Positions 25,224-36,920 of a stretch of DNA of 64,000 bases are shown piece by piece. The position numbers were made by a program, and so were the translations under genes. The notes beneath the pieces were generated by a model, which saw nothing but the letters and a program-made list of their open reading frames with translations, made no database searches and had not been told where the DNA came from. Numbering within the stretch: position 1 is the first letter of the stretch; each line of letters starts with the position of its first letter. The DNA comes from Sphingobium amiense (GTDB lineage: Bacteria; Pseudomonadota; Alphaproteobacteria; Sphingomonadales; Sphingomonadaceae). The stretch spans positions 2,108,001 through 2,172,000 of the forward strand of contig NZ_AP018664.1 in the NCBI RefSeq assembly GCF_003967075.1. Direction: 5' to 3'.

Positions 25224-26742
25224 CTGAGGCGGACTGCGCCCTGCGGCGACGGGACACCGTGGATGCTTCTTCCTCATGATCCTGCGGTGCGCCCAGAAAC
25301 TGCGCGACGGTGCCGCCAGAGCGGTCCGGACGGTCACGGAAGAAAAAGGACAGCATTTCATGCACCCACACGCGGCGGCCCATGCGATAATACCATCGGA
25401 TCGCATGCCGCAATTTGGGATCGCGGTGCCATATCCATCGCCGCAGGGCGCGCGGGCGAAGCTGCGCGACCGCCTCTATCGCCTTGACCCAAAGGAACAG
25501 CCGCCAGCGCGGCATCGTGCGCATGCCGAGCACCTGATGCTTGTAATCCCATCGCGTCAGGTCGGACTGCACCACGGTCTTGTCGGCTGCGATCCGGTAA
25601 TAGGGGGTCCAGCGATGCGGCGTCACGTAAAGCGCCTGAATCTGGTCGGCGTCGTAGGCGACGAGCTGGCGCAACCCGCGCAACAGATCGGGGTCGGTCT
25701 GGTCATCGAAACCCGCCACCCATGTGACCATCGACAATATGTCATGCTCCCGCAGCAGCCGGATCGCCTCCCGGTCGGTCGCGACCGCTCCGCCCTTGCG
25801 GATCAGCGCAAGCGTCGCTTCATCGGTATTCTCCATGCCCAACAGGAACCGCTCAAATCCGGCTTTCTTGTAGAGATGCAGGATGTCGGCATCGCGCACG
25901 ATATCATCGGCGCGTGTCGATCCGACCAGCGTCACATCTATGTCCTCCGCGATCAGCGCTTCGAGAAACGCCTTCCAGGGCTTGCGGCCCGCGCTGGGGT
26001 TTTCGTCGGCGAAATTGAAGACCTGCACGCCCTGTTCGCGATGGAGCCGCGCGATCTCGCCCGCCAGCAAAACAGGATCACGGTGTCGCCATCGCGTCCA
26101 GAAGCCGCGCTGACCACAATAGTTACAGAGATGCGGGCAGCCGCGCGAAAACTGGATCACTACGGCGCGCTTGCCGCCCCAATAGCTGTAGCGGCTATGG
26201 TCGATGAGTTCCCAGCCAATCCGGTAGGCATCGAGGTTCGTGATGACCGGCGCGGGCGAGGTGCCGACGATCTCTCCGTCCCGGCGGAACGCGATACCGG
26301 CAATGTCGTCGAGCGCTGCGCCCGCCTCGAGGGCCGCCATCAGCCGGCGCACCGTTTCCTCTCCTTCGCCGCGCACGATGGCGTGAACATACGGTTCCGC
26401 AGCAAGGATTTCGCGCCAGAAATAGGTCGGATGCACGCCGCCGTAGAGGATGAAGGTTCGAGGAAGAACCTGCGCTACCTGCGCGGCTACCGCGCTGATG
26501 ATAGGCTGCGCCGAAGACGATCCGGAGTGGCCGAAGAGAACTGCATCGGGCGCCCGGCGAACGATCTCGTCAATCAGGTCCGGCAACGGCACTGGACCAT
26601 GTTCGCCATCGAGCAATGCCACGTCATGTCCGCTGTCTATCAAAGAGCCGCCTACATAAAGCAGCCCCAGCGGCGGCAACTGCTCCTTTGGTATCCGACT
26701 GCCGATGGCGGGATGAGGCACATTGACCAGCAAGATTCGCAA
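25210..26742 (-). CDS. B12-binding/radical SAM protein resembling BchE (anaerobic Mg-protoporphyrin cyclase)
   Basis: 510 residues. The N-terminal cobalamin-binding-like domain (about 1-140, with the conserved LPPLGLLYVGG start) precedes a radical SAM core. The core has the 4Fe-4S motif CPHLCNYC (C202, C206, C209) and GMENTDEATLALIRKGG. The C-terminus (KAIEAVAQLRPRALRRWIWHR, FFFRDRPDRSGGTVAQFLG) strongly recalls proteobacterial BchE, which uses B12 and SAM to form the isocyclic ring of bacteriochlorophyll. No other photosynthesis gene is in the window. It could be a real BchE in an anoxygenic phototroph, or a paralogue with another substrate. Family is firm, the substrate is not. Confidence 0.7.
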   Translation of the reverse strand: MRILLVNVPHPAIGSRIPKEQLPPLGLLYVGGSLIDSGHDVALLDGEHGPVPLPDLIDEIVRRAPDAVLFGHSGSSSAQPIISAVAAQVAQVLPRTFILYGGVHPTYFWREILAAEPYVHAIVRGEGEETVRRLMAALEAGAALDDIAGIAFRRDGEIVGTSPAPVITNLDAYRIGWELIDHSRYSYWGGKRAVVIQFSRGCPHLCNYCGQRGFWTRWRHRDPVLLAGEIARLHREQGVQVFNFADENPSAGRKPWKAFLEALIAEDIDVTLVGSTRADDIVRDADILHLYKKAGFERFLLGMENTDEATLALIRKGGAVATDREAIRLLREHDILSMVTWVAGFDDQTDPDLLRGLRQLVAYDADQIQALYVTPHRWTPYYRIAADKTVVQSDLTRWDYKHQVLGMRTMPRWRLFLWVKAIEAVAQLRPRALRRWIWHRDPKLRHAIRWYYRMGRRVWVHEMLSFFFRDRPDRSGGTVAQFLGAPQDHEEEASTVSRRRRAQSASVSAA

Positions 26743-26824
26743 TCGACACCCTTTCCTTTCTCGCGTCTCTATCCCAGCACAGTGTTAAAGGGATGAAAAC
26801 AGGAGAATTTTGGATGTCGTTCCT

Positions 26825-27889
26825 TCAGCTTTCCTCTTTCTCCCGATCCAGCAGCGCACGCTTGCGCTCCAGTCCCCAGGCGTAGCCGCCGAGGCCGCCG
26901 TCGCTGCGCAGGATGCGGTGGCAGGGGATGAGGACGGCGAGGCGGTTGTCGCCGCAGGCGGTGCCCGCCGCGCGGACGGCGGCGGGGCGGCCGACGGCGG
27001 CCGCGAGCTGCGCATAGCTGCGCGTCTCGCCGGCGGGAATTGCGCGCAGGGCCGCCCACACGGCCTGCTGAAAGGCGGTGCCGCCGACATCGAGCGGCAG
27101 GTCGGGCGCTGCGGCGGGATCATCGACCAGCGCCGTGATTGCGCCAGCCAGCCTGTCGAGGGCGGCGTCGGCGGGGCGCAGGTCGGCCTGCGGGAAGGCG
27201 GCGCGCAGGTCCGCCTCGCCCTCGCCGAAGCTGATGCGGCAGAGGCCTTTGTCCGTTGCGGCGACCAGCATCGGGCCGAGGCTGCTGTCCGCCACCTTCC
27301 ACCGGATCGTGACGCCGCGCCCGCCTTCCTTCCATGCGCTAGGCGTCATGCCCAGATGCGCCCGTGCGTCGGCATAGGCGCGGCTGGGCGCTGCATAGCC
27401 TGCGGCGTAGATCGCGTCGGTCACATTATTCTCCTTTTCCAGCGCCGCCTTGAGCCGTCCGGCCCGCAAGGCGCGCGCATAGGCGGCGGGCGTCGCGCCG
27501 GTGGCGCGGCTGAACAGGCGGTGGAAATGATGCGGGGCATAGCCGACCTGCGCCGCCAGCGCCTCCAGCGAGGGCATCTCCTCCGCCGCTTCGATGAGGG
27601 CGACGGCGCGCTCCACCGCCAGCCGGTCGCGCCCCAGCTCATCGGGGCGGCAGCGCAGGCAGGCGCGGTATCCCGCCGCCCGCGCCGCCGCGCCATCGGG
27701 CAGGAAACGCATATTCTCACGCCGGGGATGGCGGGCGGCGCAACTGGGCTTGCAGTAGATGCCCGTGCTCGTCACGCAGCCCACGAAGCGCCCGTCGAAA
27801 GCGCGGTCGCGGCGCAGGAAGGCGTCCCAGCAGGCGTCGTCGTCAGGCGGCAGGGGCGAAGGGGGCGCAAGAGCGGTCATCTGGTTCAT
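26825..27889 (-). CDS. ada: bifunctional transcriptional activator / O6-methylguanine-DNA methyltransferase Ada
   Basis: 354 residues with all Ada parts: an N-terminal zinc/methylphosphotriester domain (GIYCKPSC and YRACLRC cysteine pairs), an AraC-type helix-turn-helix (LEALAAQVGYAPHHFHRLFSRATG, in two pieces), and a C-terminal methyltransferase with PCHRIL and acceptor C323. It repairs alkylated DNA by irreversible transfer to its own cysteines and, once methylated, activates the adaptive response. No alkB or alkA follows directly, so any regulon lies elsewhere. Confidence 0.93.
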   Translation of the reverse strand: MNQMTALAPPSPLPPDDDACWDAFLRRDRAFDGRFVGCVTSTGIYCKPSCAARHPRRENMRFLPDGAAARAAGYRACLRCRPDELGRDRLAVERAVALIEAAEEMPSLEALAAQVGYAPHHFHRLFSRATGATPAAYARALRAGRLKAALEKENNVTDAIYAAGYAAPSRAYADARAHLGMTPSAWKEGGRGVTIRWKVADSSLGPMLVAATDKGLCRISFGEGEADLRAAFPQADLRPADAALDRLAGAITALVDDPAAAPDLPLDVGGTAFQQAVWAALRAIPAGETRSYAQLAAAVGRPAAVRAAGTACGDNRLAVLIPCHRILRSDGGLGGYAWGLERKRALLDREKEES

Positions 27890-28005
27890 AGCCTATGCTA
27901 TAATGCGCCCGCGCGCGCCATGCTTCCCGCGCCTTGCGTTCAAAGCGGCGCGTATCGTCTTTTCCCGATTGCGCGGGACACCGCTTCGCATATGAATGCG
28001 CGACG

Positions 28006-29553
28006 ATGCTTCCTGTCCTGCGCCGCCTCGCCCTGATCCTCGCCCTGCTCGCTCCCGCCGCCGCGCGGGCCGAAAGTCAGGACATCGCCGCCGCCGCGCG
28101 CGGGGTGGTGCGCGTGGCGCTGGTCGCGACGGACGGGTCGGAAGCCTATTTCGTGGGACATGGCAGCGGCTTTGCGGTCGCGCCGGACAAGATCCTGACC
28201 AACGCTCATGTCGTCGAGCTGGCGCGCGAGGAAAAGAACCTCGTCATCGGGGTCATCCCGTCGGAGGGCACTAAGACCTATGGCGGGCGGATCATCGCCT
28301 ATTCGCCGGGCAACGACCTGGCCCTCATCCAGCTGGAGCAGGGCCGCCTGCCCGTCAGCACATTTTTCGCGGGAGCCGTCGCGGACGGCCAGCATGTCAC
28401 CGCCATCGGCTATCCCGGCACGGTGGACCGGGCGCAAGGCCTCGGTCTCAAGCAACTGGTCGAGCCGCTGGCGACGGTGAAGACGAGCGGCAACATTTCG
28501 GCAGGCCGGGCGAGCCGCAGCTTCGACACCCTGCTCCATACCGCCCCGCTCGCCGCGGGGAACAGCGGCGGGCCGCTGGTGGACGATTGCGGGCGGGTGC
28601 TGGGGGTCAACAGCTTCGGGTCGGTGTCGGACGGCAATGACGCCGAGTTCGGCTTTGCCGTGTCGTGGCGCGAGGTCGCGTCCTTCCTGCGGCAGGCGGG
28701 GGTGGCGTCGCTGCACACGGTGGTTCCGTGCCGGTCGATGGCGGAGGCCGACGCCGCCGAAGCGGCGCTGACCCAGCGGGAAGCGCAGGCCAGCGAACAG
28801 AAGGACCGGGCGAGCGCCGAGGCGCGCGACGCCGCGCTGACGAAGGCGCGGGAGGACGCGGCGCAGGACATCATCACCGCGCGCGAAAATGTGATGGCGG
28901 GGGCGGCCGTGCTGCTGGCGCTCGCGGTGCTGGGCATGGGCGCGGGCGGGCTGTTCTACACGCAGGGCAAGGAGAAGCAGGCGGTCTGGTTCCTGGCGGG
29001 CGGCGGCGTGGCGATGCTGGGCGCCCTCGGCCTGTTCCTGCTGCGCCCCAGCTTTTCGGGCATCGACGAGCGGGTGAAGCTGCCGGAAGACAGGGGCGTC
29101 ACCAGCAACGGCGCCTATGCGTGGGCCGGCGACAATGTGTGCAGGGTCGACCTCAATCGCAGCCGCCTCACGGTGTCGCAGCCCAACGATGTCGGCTTCA
29201 ACTGGACCGAAGGCGGCTGCGTCGACGGCAATATGCAATATGTCGCCAGCGGATCGGCATGGCAGCGCACCGCCATCCCCGACGAGGGCAATTATGTGAC
29301 CGCCAGCCAGTTCGACCCGGCAACCGGCACGCTGCGCATCGAACGCTGGCTGCCCGACCTCGACACGATGGACAAGGTTCGCGCGCTGACGAAGGACAAG
29401 GGGTTCGCCGGATGCGGCGGCGACTCAGACCTGCTCACCCGCATCGCCGGGCTGCGCAGCGATGTCGCCGCGCTGCTGCCCGCGCAGCCCAACGAGCGGA
29501 TCGTCTATCATTGCCAGAAGGGCCGGCTGGCGCCTGTCGATCCGGCGCCCTGA
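28006..29553 (+). CDS. exported trypsin-like serine protease with C-terminal membrane hairpin
   Basis: 515 residues from the ATG at 28006, where a signal peptide starts (LRRLALILALLAPAAARA). Domains: an S1C-like protease (about 25-240) with catalytic H68 (TNAHVV), D104 (GNDLAL) and S187 (GNSGGPLV); an Ala/Glu/Lys-rich helix (about 245-295); two membrane helices (about 297-318 and 326-347); then a roughly 165-residue soluble domain with three cysteines that I do not recognise. No PDZ domain is seen, unlike DegP/DegS. The order suggests a periplasmic protease anchored in the inner membrane, but the side on which the last domain lies is uncertain. It is divergent from ada. Confidence 0.8.
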   Translation: MLPVLRRLALILALLAPAAARAESQDIAAAARGVVRVALVATDGSEAYFVGHGSGFAVAPDKILTNAHVVELAREEKNLVIGVIPSEGTKTYGGRIIAYSPGNDLALIQLEQGRLPVSTFFAGAVADGQHVTAIGYPGTVDRAQGLGLKQLVEPLATVKTSGNISAGRASRSFDTLLHTAPLAAGNSGGPLVDDCGRVLGVNSFGSVSDGNDAEFGFAVSWREVASFLRQAGVASLHTVVPCRSMAEADAAEAALTQREAQASEQKDRASAEARDAALTKAREDAAQDIITARENVMAGAAVLLALAVLGMGAGGLFYTQGKEKQAVWFLAGGGVAMLGALGLFLLRPSFSGIDERVKLPEDRGVTSNGAYAWAGDNVCRVDLNRSRLTVSQPNDVGFNWTEGGCVDGNMQYVASGSAWQRTAIPDEGNYVTASQFDPATGTLRIERWLPDLDTMDKVRALTKDKGFAGCGGDSDLLTRIAGLRSDVAALLPAQPNERIVYHCQKGRLAPVDPAP

Positions 29554-29627
29554 CGGCGCGGCGACGGCGGAAATACTCATGCAAATAAGCCGGTTCCGGC
29601 ACTTATGGCCGAATCATGTCACGCGAC

Positions 29628-29656
29628 TTGCATAGTCACAATGTCGCTGCTAACCG
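29628..29656 (+). promoter_or_regulatory. candidate promoter of the ATP synthase operon
   Basis: TTGCAT (29628-29633) and TAACCG (29651-29656) with a 17-base spacer, about 100 bases before the atpH start. The 201-base gap it sits in contains no other recognisable feature. Confidence 0.35.
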
Positions 29657-29754
29657 GCCCGCACAGGGGCACGGGACGGGATTAGCCCGCGCCCTCTTTT
29701 TGCATGACTGGCATGAACGACAGGCCGGTGCGTCAAACGGAGGACGGTAGAAGC

Positions 29755-30309
29755 GTGGAGATGAGCGGCGGTATTCAGGCCAGTCTCAGCGGCCGCTACG
29801 CGGTGGCGCTGTTCGATCTGGCGCGCGACTCGAACGCGCTCGACACGGTGGCGGGCAGCCTCGCCGCTTTGAAGGCCGCCGTCGCGCAATCGGCGGATTT
29901 CAAGGGGCTTATCAACAGTCCGGTCCTCAGCCGCGATGCAGCAGGCAAGACGATCGGCGCGGTCGCATCCTCCATGGGCATCGACCCGCTCACCACGAAA
30001 TTTCTGGGCGTGCTGGCGCAGAACCGCCGCCTTGCGCAGCTTCCCGCCGTCATCCGCGCCTATGAAACGCTGCTGTCGAATCACAAGGGCGAGGCCCGCG
30101 CCGAAGTGACGAGCGCGCACCCGCTCGACGCCGATCAGGTCGCGGCGCTGGCCCGCAACCTGCGCACCCGCGTCGGCCGCGACGTCGCCATCGACGCGAA
30201 GGTCGACCCCGCGATCCTGGGCGGGCTGGTCGTCAAGATTGGCAGCCAGATGATCGACAGCTCTATCCGCACCCGACTGAACACCCTCGCCATGGCGATG
30301 AAAGGCTGA
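29755..30309 (+). CDS. atpH: ATP synthase F1 subunit delta
   Basis: 184 residues from the GTG at 29755 (reading M-E-M-S-G-G), preceded by GGAGG at 11-nt spacing. An ATG two codons later has no free ribosome site, and a start at 29704 would add residues unlike the family. The OSCP/delta pattern is clear: [12 protein letters not shown] at the N-terminus and the C-terminal [21 protein letters not shown]. Delta joins the F1 head to the b-subunit stalk. It is first gene of atpHAGDC; the Fo genes are elsewhere, as usual in Alphaproteobacteria. Confidence 0.93.
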   Translation: MEMSGGIQASLSGRYAVALFDLARDSNALDTVAGSLAALKAAVAQSADFKGLINSPVLSRDAAGKTIGAVASSMGIDPLTTKFLGVLAQNRRLAQLPAVIRAYETLLSNHKGEARAEVTSAHPLDADQVAALARNLRTRVGRDVAIDAKVDPAILGGLVVKIGSQMIDSSIRTRLNTLAMAMKG

Positions 30310-31851
<1,542 letters not shown>

Positions 31852-31905
31852 TCGACGTTATGCGCCGCGCCGGTTCGTCCGGGGCGGCGCCATGAAGGGT
31901 GCAAC

Positions 31906-32790
31906 ATGCCCAGCCTCAAGGAACTGAAACTTCGCCGTGACCCGGTGAAGTCCACGCAGAAGATCACCAAGGCGAAGCAGATGGTCGCCGCCGCGAAGCT
32001 GCGCAAGGCGCAGGCCGCCGCCGAAGCCGCGCGCCCCTATAGCGAGCGTCTGGAAGCCGTGGTCGCCAGCCTTGCGACCAAGATTGCGGGCGGATCTGGC
32101 GAAGGCGCTTCGCCGCTGCTCGCTGGCACCGGCAAGGACGATGTGCACCTGCTCGTCGTCGCCAACTCCGACCGTGGCCTTGCGGGCGCGTTCAACGCCA
32201 ATATCGTCAAGGCCGCGCTGGCCAAGGCGCGGGCGCTGGAGCTGGACGGCAAGAAGGTGCTCTTCTACCTGGTCGGCCGCAAGGGCCGTCCGGTCATCAA
32301 CCGCACCTATCCCGGCAAGATCGTGCACCAGTTCGACACGACCGGCACCAAGGAACCCGGCTTCGCACAGGCGCAGGAGATCGCGCAGGAACTCTCGCAG
32401 ATGTTCCTCGACGGCAAGTTCGACGTCGCGCACCTCTTCTACTCGCGCTTCAAGTCGGCGCTGGCGCAGATCCCGACCGAGCAGCAGATCATCCCGGTGA
32501 AGATCCCGGCGGACGCGGACCGCAACGCCATCCCCGCCACAGTCGAATATGAACCGAGCGAGGAAGCGATCCTCGACGACCTGCTGCCGCGCAACGTGTC
32601 GATCCAGCTTTTCAAGGCATTGCTGGAAAACAATGCGTCGGAACAGGGCGCGTCGATGACCGCGATGGACAATGCGACCCGCAACGCCGGCGACCTCATC
32701 AACAAGCTCAACATCCAGTATAACCGCAGCCGCCAGGCCGCGATCACCACCGAACTGGTCGAAATCATCTCGGGCGCCGAAGCCCTCTAA
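31906..32790 (+). CDS. atpG: ATP synthase F1 subunit gamma
   Basis: 294 residues. It opens with the conserved [20 protein letters not shown] and closes with [20 protein letters not shown] and [16 protein letters not shown], the two helices of the rotating central shaft. Gamma couples proton flow to ATP synthesis. It lies 54 bases after atpA. Confidence 0.97.
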   Translation: MPSLKELKLRRDPVKSTQKITKAKQMVAAAKLRKAQAAAEAARPYSERLEAVVASLATKIAGGSGEGASPLLAGTGKDDVHLLVVANSDRGLAGAFNANIVKAALAKARALELDGKKVLFYLVGRKGRPVINRTYPGKIVHQFDTTGTKEPGFAQAQEIAQELSQMFLDGKFDVAHLFYSRFKSALAQIPTEQQIIPVKIPADADRNAIPATVEYEPSEEAILDDLLPRNVSIQLFKALLENNASEQGASMTAMDNATRNAGDLINKLNIQYNRSRQAAITTELVEIISGAEAL

Positions 32791-34257
<1,467 letters not shown>

Positions 34258-34264
34258 GATGAAC

Positions 34265-34366
34265 CATTCCCCTCCCGCTTGCGGGAGGGGTTATAGGGGA
34301 GGGTCTGTCTGGGGACGGCCTTCCTGAACACCCTCCCCCGACCCCTCCCGCAAGCGGGAGGGGGGA
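34265..34366. repeat. paired GC-rich palindromes between atpD and atpC
   Basis: CCCCTCCCGCTTGCGGGAGGGG (34269-34290, read as two halves) is a near-perfect hairpin. A second copy with CAAG in the centre sits at 34342-34363. The two copies and their flanks (GGGAGGGT / ACCCTCCC) are inverted relative to each other, so the whole stretch can also fold as one long stem. It has the look of a mobile intergenic palindromic repeat and lies inside a transcribed operon. Confidence 0.85.
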
Positions 34367-34376
34367 GACAGAGAAA

Positions 34377-34631
34377 ATGGCACTGCATTTCGAACTCGTG
34401 ACTCCGGAAAAGCTCGTTCGTTCCGACGAGGTGTATCAGGTGGTCGTGCCCGGCACCGAGGGTGACTTCGGCGTGCTGGAAGGCCATGCGCCCTTCATGT
34501 CGACGATCCGCGACGGCGCGATCCAGATCTACGCCAGCGCGGGCGCTTCGCCGGAAATCATTCCGGTCGAAGGCGGCTTTGCCGAGGTGAATGAGAAGGG
34601 TCTGACGGTCCTCGCCGAAAAGGCGGGCTGA
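34377..34631 (+). CDS. atpC: ATP synthase F1 subunit epsilon
   Basis: 84 residues, a short epsilon that holds the N-terminal beta-sandwich ([50 protein letters not shown]) and lacks the C-terminal helical hairpin. That hairpin performs ATP-hydrolysis inhibition in many bacteria; short forms like this are common in Alphaproteobacteria. The ribosome site GGGGGGAG is provided by the end of the preceding palindromic repeat. Confidence 0.95.
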   Translation: MALHFELVTPEKLVRSDEVYQVVVPGTEGDFGVLEGHAPFMSTIRDGAIQIYASAGASPEIIPVEGGFAEVNEKGLTVLAEKAG

Positions 34632-34669
34632 TCCGGCTTTGGACCGCGGCCTTGCCGACGATCCGGTGA

Positions 34670-34697
34670 AGGGGCGCTTTCCGCGCCCCTTTTTCTT
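34670..34697 (+). terminator. intrinsic terminator of atpHAGDC
   Basis: AAGGGGCGC (34670-34678) and GCGCCCCTT (34684-34692) around a 5-base loop, followed by TTTCTTT. It is 39 bases after the atpC stop. Confidence 0.85.
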
Positions 34698-34715
34698 TGC
34701 CATGACGATGCGCAG

Positions 34716-36203
34716 ATGACCGCGCCCGCTTCCCCCGTTCCGGCAAAAGGCCTTGAGGGCCGCTGGCTGCTCGTCGCGCTCGCGGGCTGGCTGGGGGTGG
34801 ACCAGTTGCTGCTCTGGCGCTTCCTGGGGATGCCGGGATGGACGATCGCGCTGGGCGGAGCGGCGGCCGCGGGGCTGCTCGTCTGGCTCCACCGCGCGTC
34901 CGCCAGCCTGCCGCGCGTCAGCACGGGCGCGCTCGCACTGAGCTTCGCAGCCGCATTCCTGCTGATGCTGCTGGGCGGCGAGGGCCGGTTTTTCTACGCC
35001 AATATCGACTGGCAGGTTCGATATGCCGTCATGCGCGACATGAGCGCCTATCCTTGGCCCTTCGTCTACACGGCGCGGGGGTTGCCCGAGTTGCTGCGCG
35101 GCCCCATCGGCATGTTCTTCGCGCCCGCGCTGGCGGCCAAGGCGCTGGGCGCGCGGGCGGGCGACATCGCGCTGCTAACGCAGAACAGTTTCCTGATCGG
35201 TAGCCTTCTGGCGCTCGGCTCGACGCTGTTCGGGACGCGGCGCGCAAAGATCACGGCGCTGATAGTCGTCGTCCTGTTCAGCGGTCTCGATGCAGTCGGG
35301 CGCATCCTGTTTCGCGGCGGGCTTTCCGATCATATCGAAAACTGGGCCTATCTCCAGTATAGTTCGACCATCACGCTGGCCTTCTGGGTGCCGCCGCATG
35401 CGATTTCGGGCTGGGTCGGCGCGCTGGGCTTCCTGCTCTGGCGCGCGGGGAAGCTCCCGCCCGGCCCCTTCCTCGCGCTGCTGCCGCTGACGGCGCTCTG
35501 GTCGCCGCTGGGCCTGATCGGCGCGATGCCCTTTGCCGCGCTGGCGGGCGTGCGAACACTCGCCGCGCGCAGCCTGCGCGGGAGCGACATCGCCCTCCCC
35601 GCGCTCGCCAGCCTGATCGCGGCGCCGGGCCTGCTCTATCTCGCAGCGGCGGGCGGAGAGGTCGGCGCGCGGCTGCAGGCGCTGCCGCCGGTCCAGTGGG
35701 GAGCGTTCGAGCTGCTGGAAATACTGGTCTATGTCGCGCCGCTCGCCTTCCTCGTCCGCAGCCCGCGTTTCGGGCGCGATACGCTGGCGGTGCTGACGGT
35801 CTGGCTGCTGCTGGCGCCCTTCGTCCAGATCGGCGCGTCGAGCGACTTTCCCATGCGCGCGTCGATCAGCGCGCTCATGGTCCTCGCGGCCATGGTAGCG
35901 GACGGCGTGAACGACGCGGCGCGCGCGCGCCCGGTCCTGATCGGGCTGATCGCCATCGGGTCGATCACCGGCTTCATGGAAGTTCGCCGCGCCCTCATCC
36001 ACCCACCCGCGCCACAGGTGCGATGCGACCTGTTCGATGCGTGGAAGCAGAGCTTCGGCGATTTTCCGGTGAGCACCTATGTCGCGCCGCTGGATGCCGT
36101 CCCGGCCCTCGTCCGCCCCGCCGATCCGGCGCGGGTCAGCCCGCCCCGCCCCGCGCGATGCTGGGACGGGCACTGGTATAGCCCGGACGAAGCGTCAGGC
36201 TGA
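34716..36203 (+). CDS. polytopic membrane protein of unknown function, GT-C-like
   Basis: 495 residues with ten or more hydrophobic helices (e.g. WLLVALAGWLGVDQLLL, ALALSFAAAFLLMLLGG) and a short soluble C-terminus with two cysteines (VRCDLFDAW, RPARCWDGHWY). There is no motif I can name with certainty. The layout of many helices with an acidic loop after the second hydrophobic block (ANIDWQVRYAVMRD) is like lipid-linked-sugar glycosyltransferases of the GT-C class. Next to it on the other strand are a methyltransferase and a polyprenyl-type GT2, and another GT-C-like protein follows. The end overlaps the methyltransferase gene by 9 bases, tail to tail. Confidence 0.7.
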   Translation: MTAPASPVPAKGLEGRWLLVALAGWLGVDQLLLWRFLGMPGWTIALGGAAAAGLLVWLHRASASLPRVSTGALALSFAAAFLLMLLGGEGRFFYANIDWQVRYAVMRDMSAYPWPFVYTARGLPELLRGPIGMFFAPALAAKALGARAGDIALLTQNSFLIGSLLALGSTLFGTRRAKITALIVVVLFSGLDAVGRILFRGGLSDHIENWAYLQYSSTITLAFWVPPHAISGWVGALGFLLWRAGKLPPGPFLALLPLTALWSPLGLIGAMPFAALAGVRTLAARSLRGSDIALPALASLIAAPGLLYLAAAGGEVGARLQALPPVQWGAFELLEILVYVAPLAFLVRSPRFGRDTLAVLTVWLLLAPFVQIGASSDFPMRASISALMVLAAMVADGVNDAARARPVLIGLIAIGSITGFMEVRRALIHPPAPQVRCDLFDAWKQSFGDFPVSTYVAPLDAVPALVRPADPARVSPPRPARCWDGHWYSPDEASG

Positions 36204-36920
36204 CAGGATCGCGTAGAGCGACAGGCCGATGGGAAAGCGGATGCGGCCGAGCAGGTGCCGTTCCCAAGAAAATATGCGGCGCAGGAGCGCGTTGACCGGC
36301 GGCGAGGGCTGCGCATCGAGCGCTTCCTTGCGGCGCAGGAGCCGGTGCGCGGTGCGCATCGCCATGGCGAGGGGGAAGAGCAGGCTGTTGAAATAGCCGA
36401 TCCCCTCAACCTTCAGCCCCGCTTCCTCCGCCACGCGGCGCAGGCTGGCGAGGGTGTAGCGGCGCTTGTGGTGGTGGATCACGTCATGGTCGGACCAGAG
36501 CCAGGGCACGGCGGGGACCGTCAGCAGGATGCGGCCGCCTGCCGCCAGCCGATCCCTAAGCGCGGCGAGCGAGGCGCGGTCCTCGTCCACATGCTCCAGC
36601 ACGTCGAGGATTGCGATGAGGTCGTAGCGGCTGTCATCGAAGCCGATCCGCGCGGGCAACATGCCCGGCTCCACACGGGCGAGGCCACGCGCGCCGGCAA
36701 TCTCCCGCGCCTGTGCGTCATATTCGAGAGCATCGACGCACCCATGGCTGGCCAGCATGGCGAGATTGCCGCCGGTGCCGCATCCCGCCTCCAATATGCG
36801 CGCCCCGTCGCGAGGCGCGATGCGCTGGCGGATCAGGCTGTCGAGGATGGCGCGGCGGGCGACGAACCACCAGTGGCCGCCCTCCTGCGTGCTCATGCTC
36901 GCATAGGCTGAACGGTCCAT
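36195..36920 (-). CDS. class I SAM-dependent methyltransferase
   Basis: 241 residues. SAM motif I LEAGCGTGGNLAML lies near residue 42, followed by an acidic motif II (ALEYDAQA) and IAILDVLEHVDED, as in sugar or lipid methyltransferases of the Methyltransf_11 type. The C-terminal 70 residues include a hydrophobic FNSLLFPLAMAM and a possible terminal anchor. It starts inside the end of the GT2 gene (28-base overlap), so the two are translated together. The acceptor is probably a lipid-linked saccharide made by that GT2, but this is inference. Confidence 0.85.
   Translation of the reverse strand: MDRSAYASMSTQEGGHWWFVARRAILDSLIRQRIAPRDGARILEAGCGTGGNLAMLASHGCVDALEYDAQAREIAGARGLARVEPGMLPARIGFDDSRYDLIAILDVLEHVDEDRASLAALRDRLAAGGRILLTVPAVPWLWSDHDVIHHHKRRYTLASLRRVAEEAGLKVEGIGYFNSLLFPLAMAMRTAHRLLRRKEALDAQPSPPVNALLRRIFSWERHLLGRIRFPIGLSLYAILSA

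Noticed and set aside
25210..26742. Part of a photosynthesis gene cluster
   Set aside because: No bch, crt or puf gene is visible on either side; only this one BchE-like gene is present.
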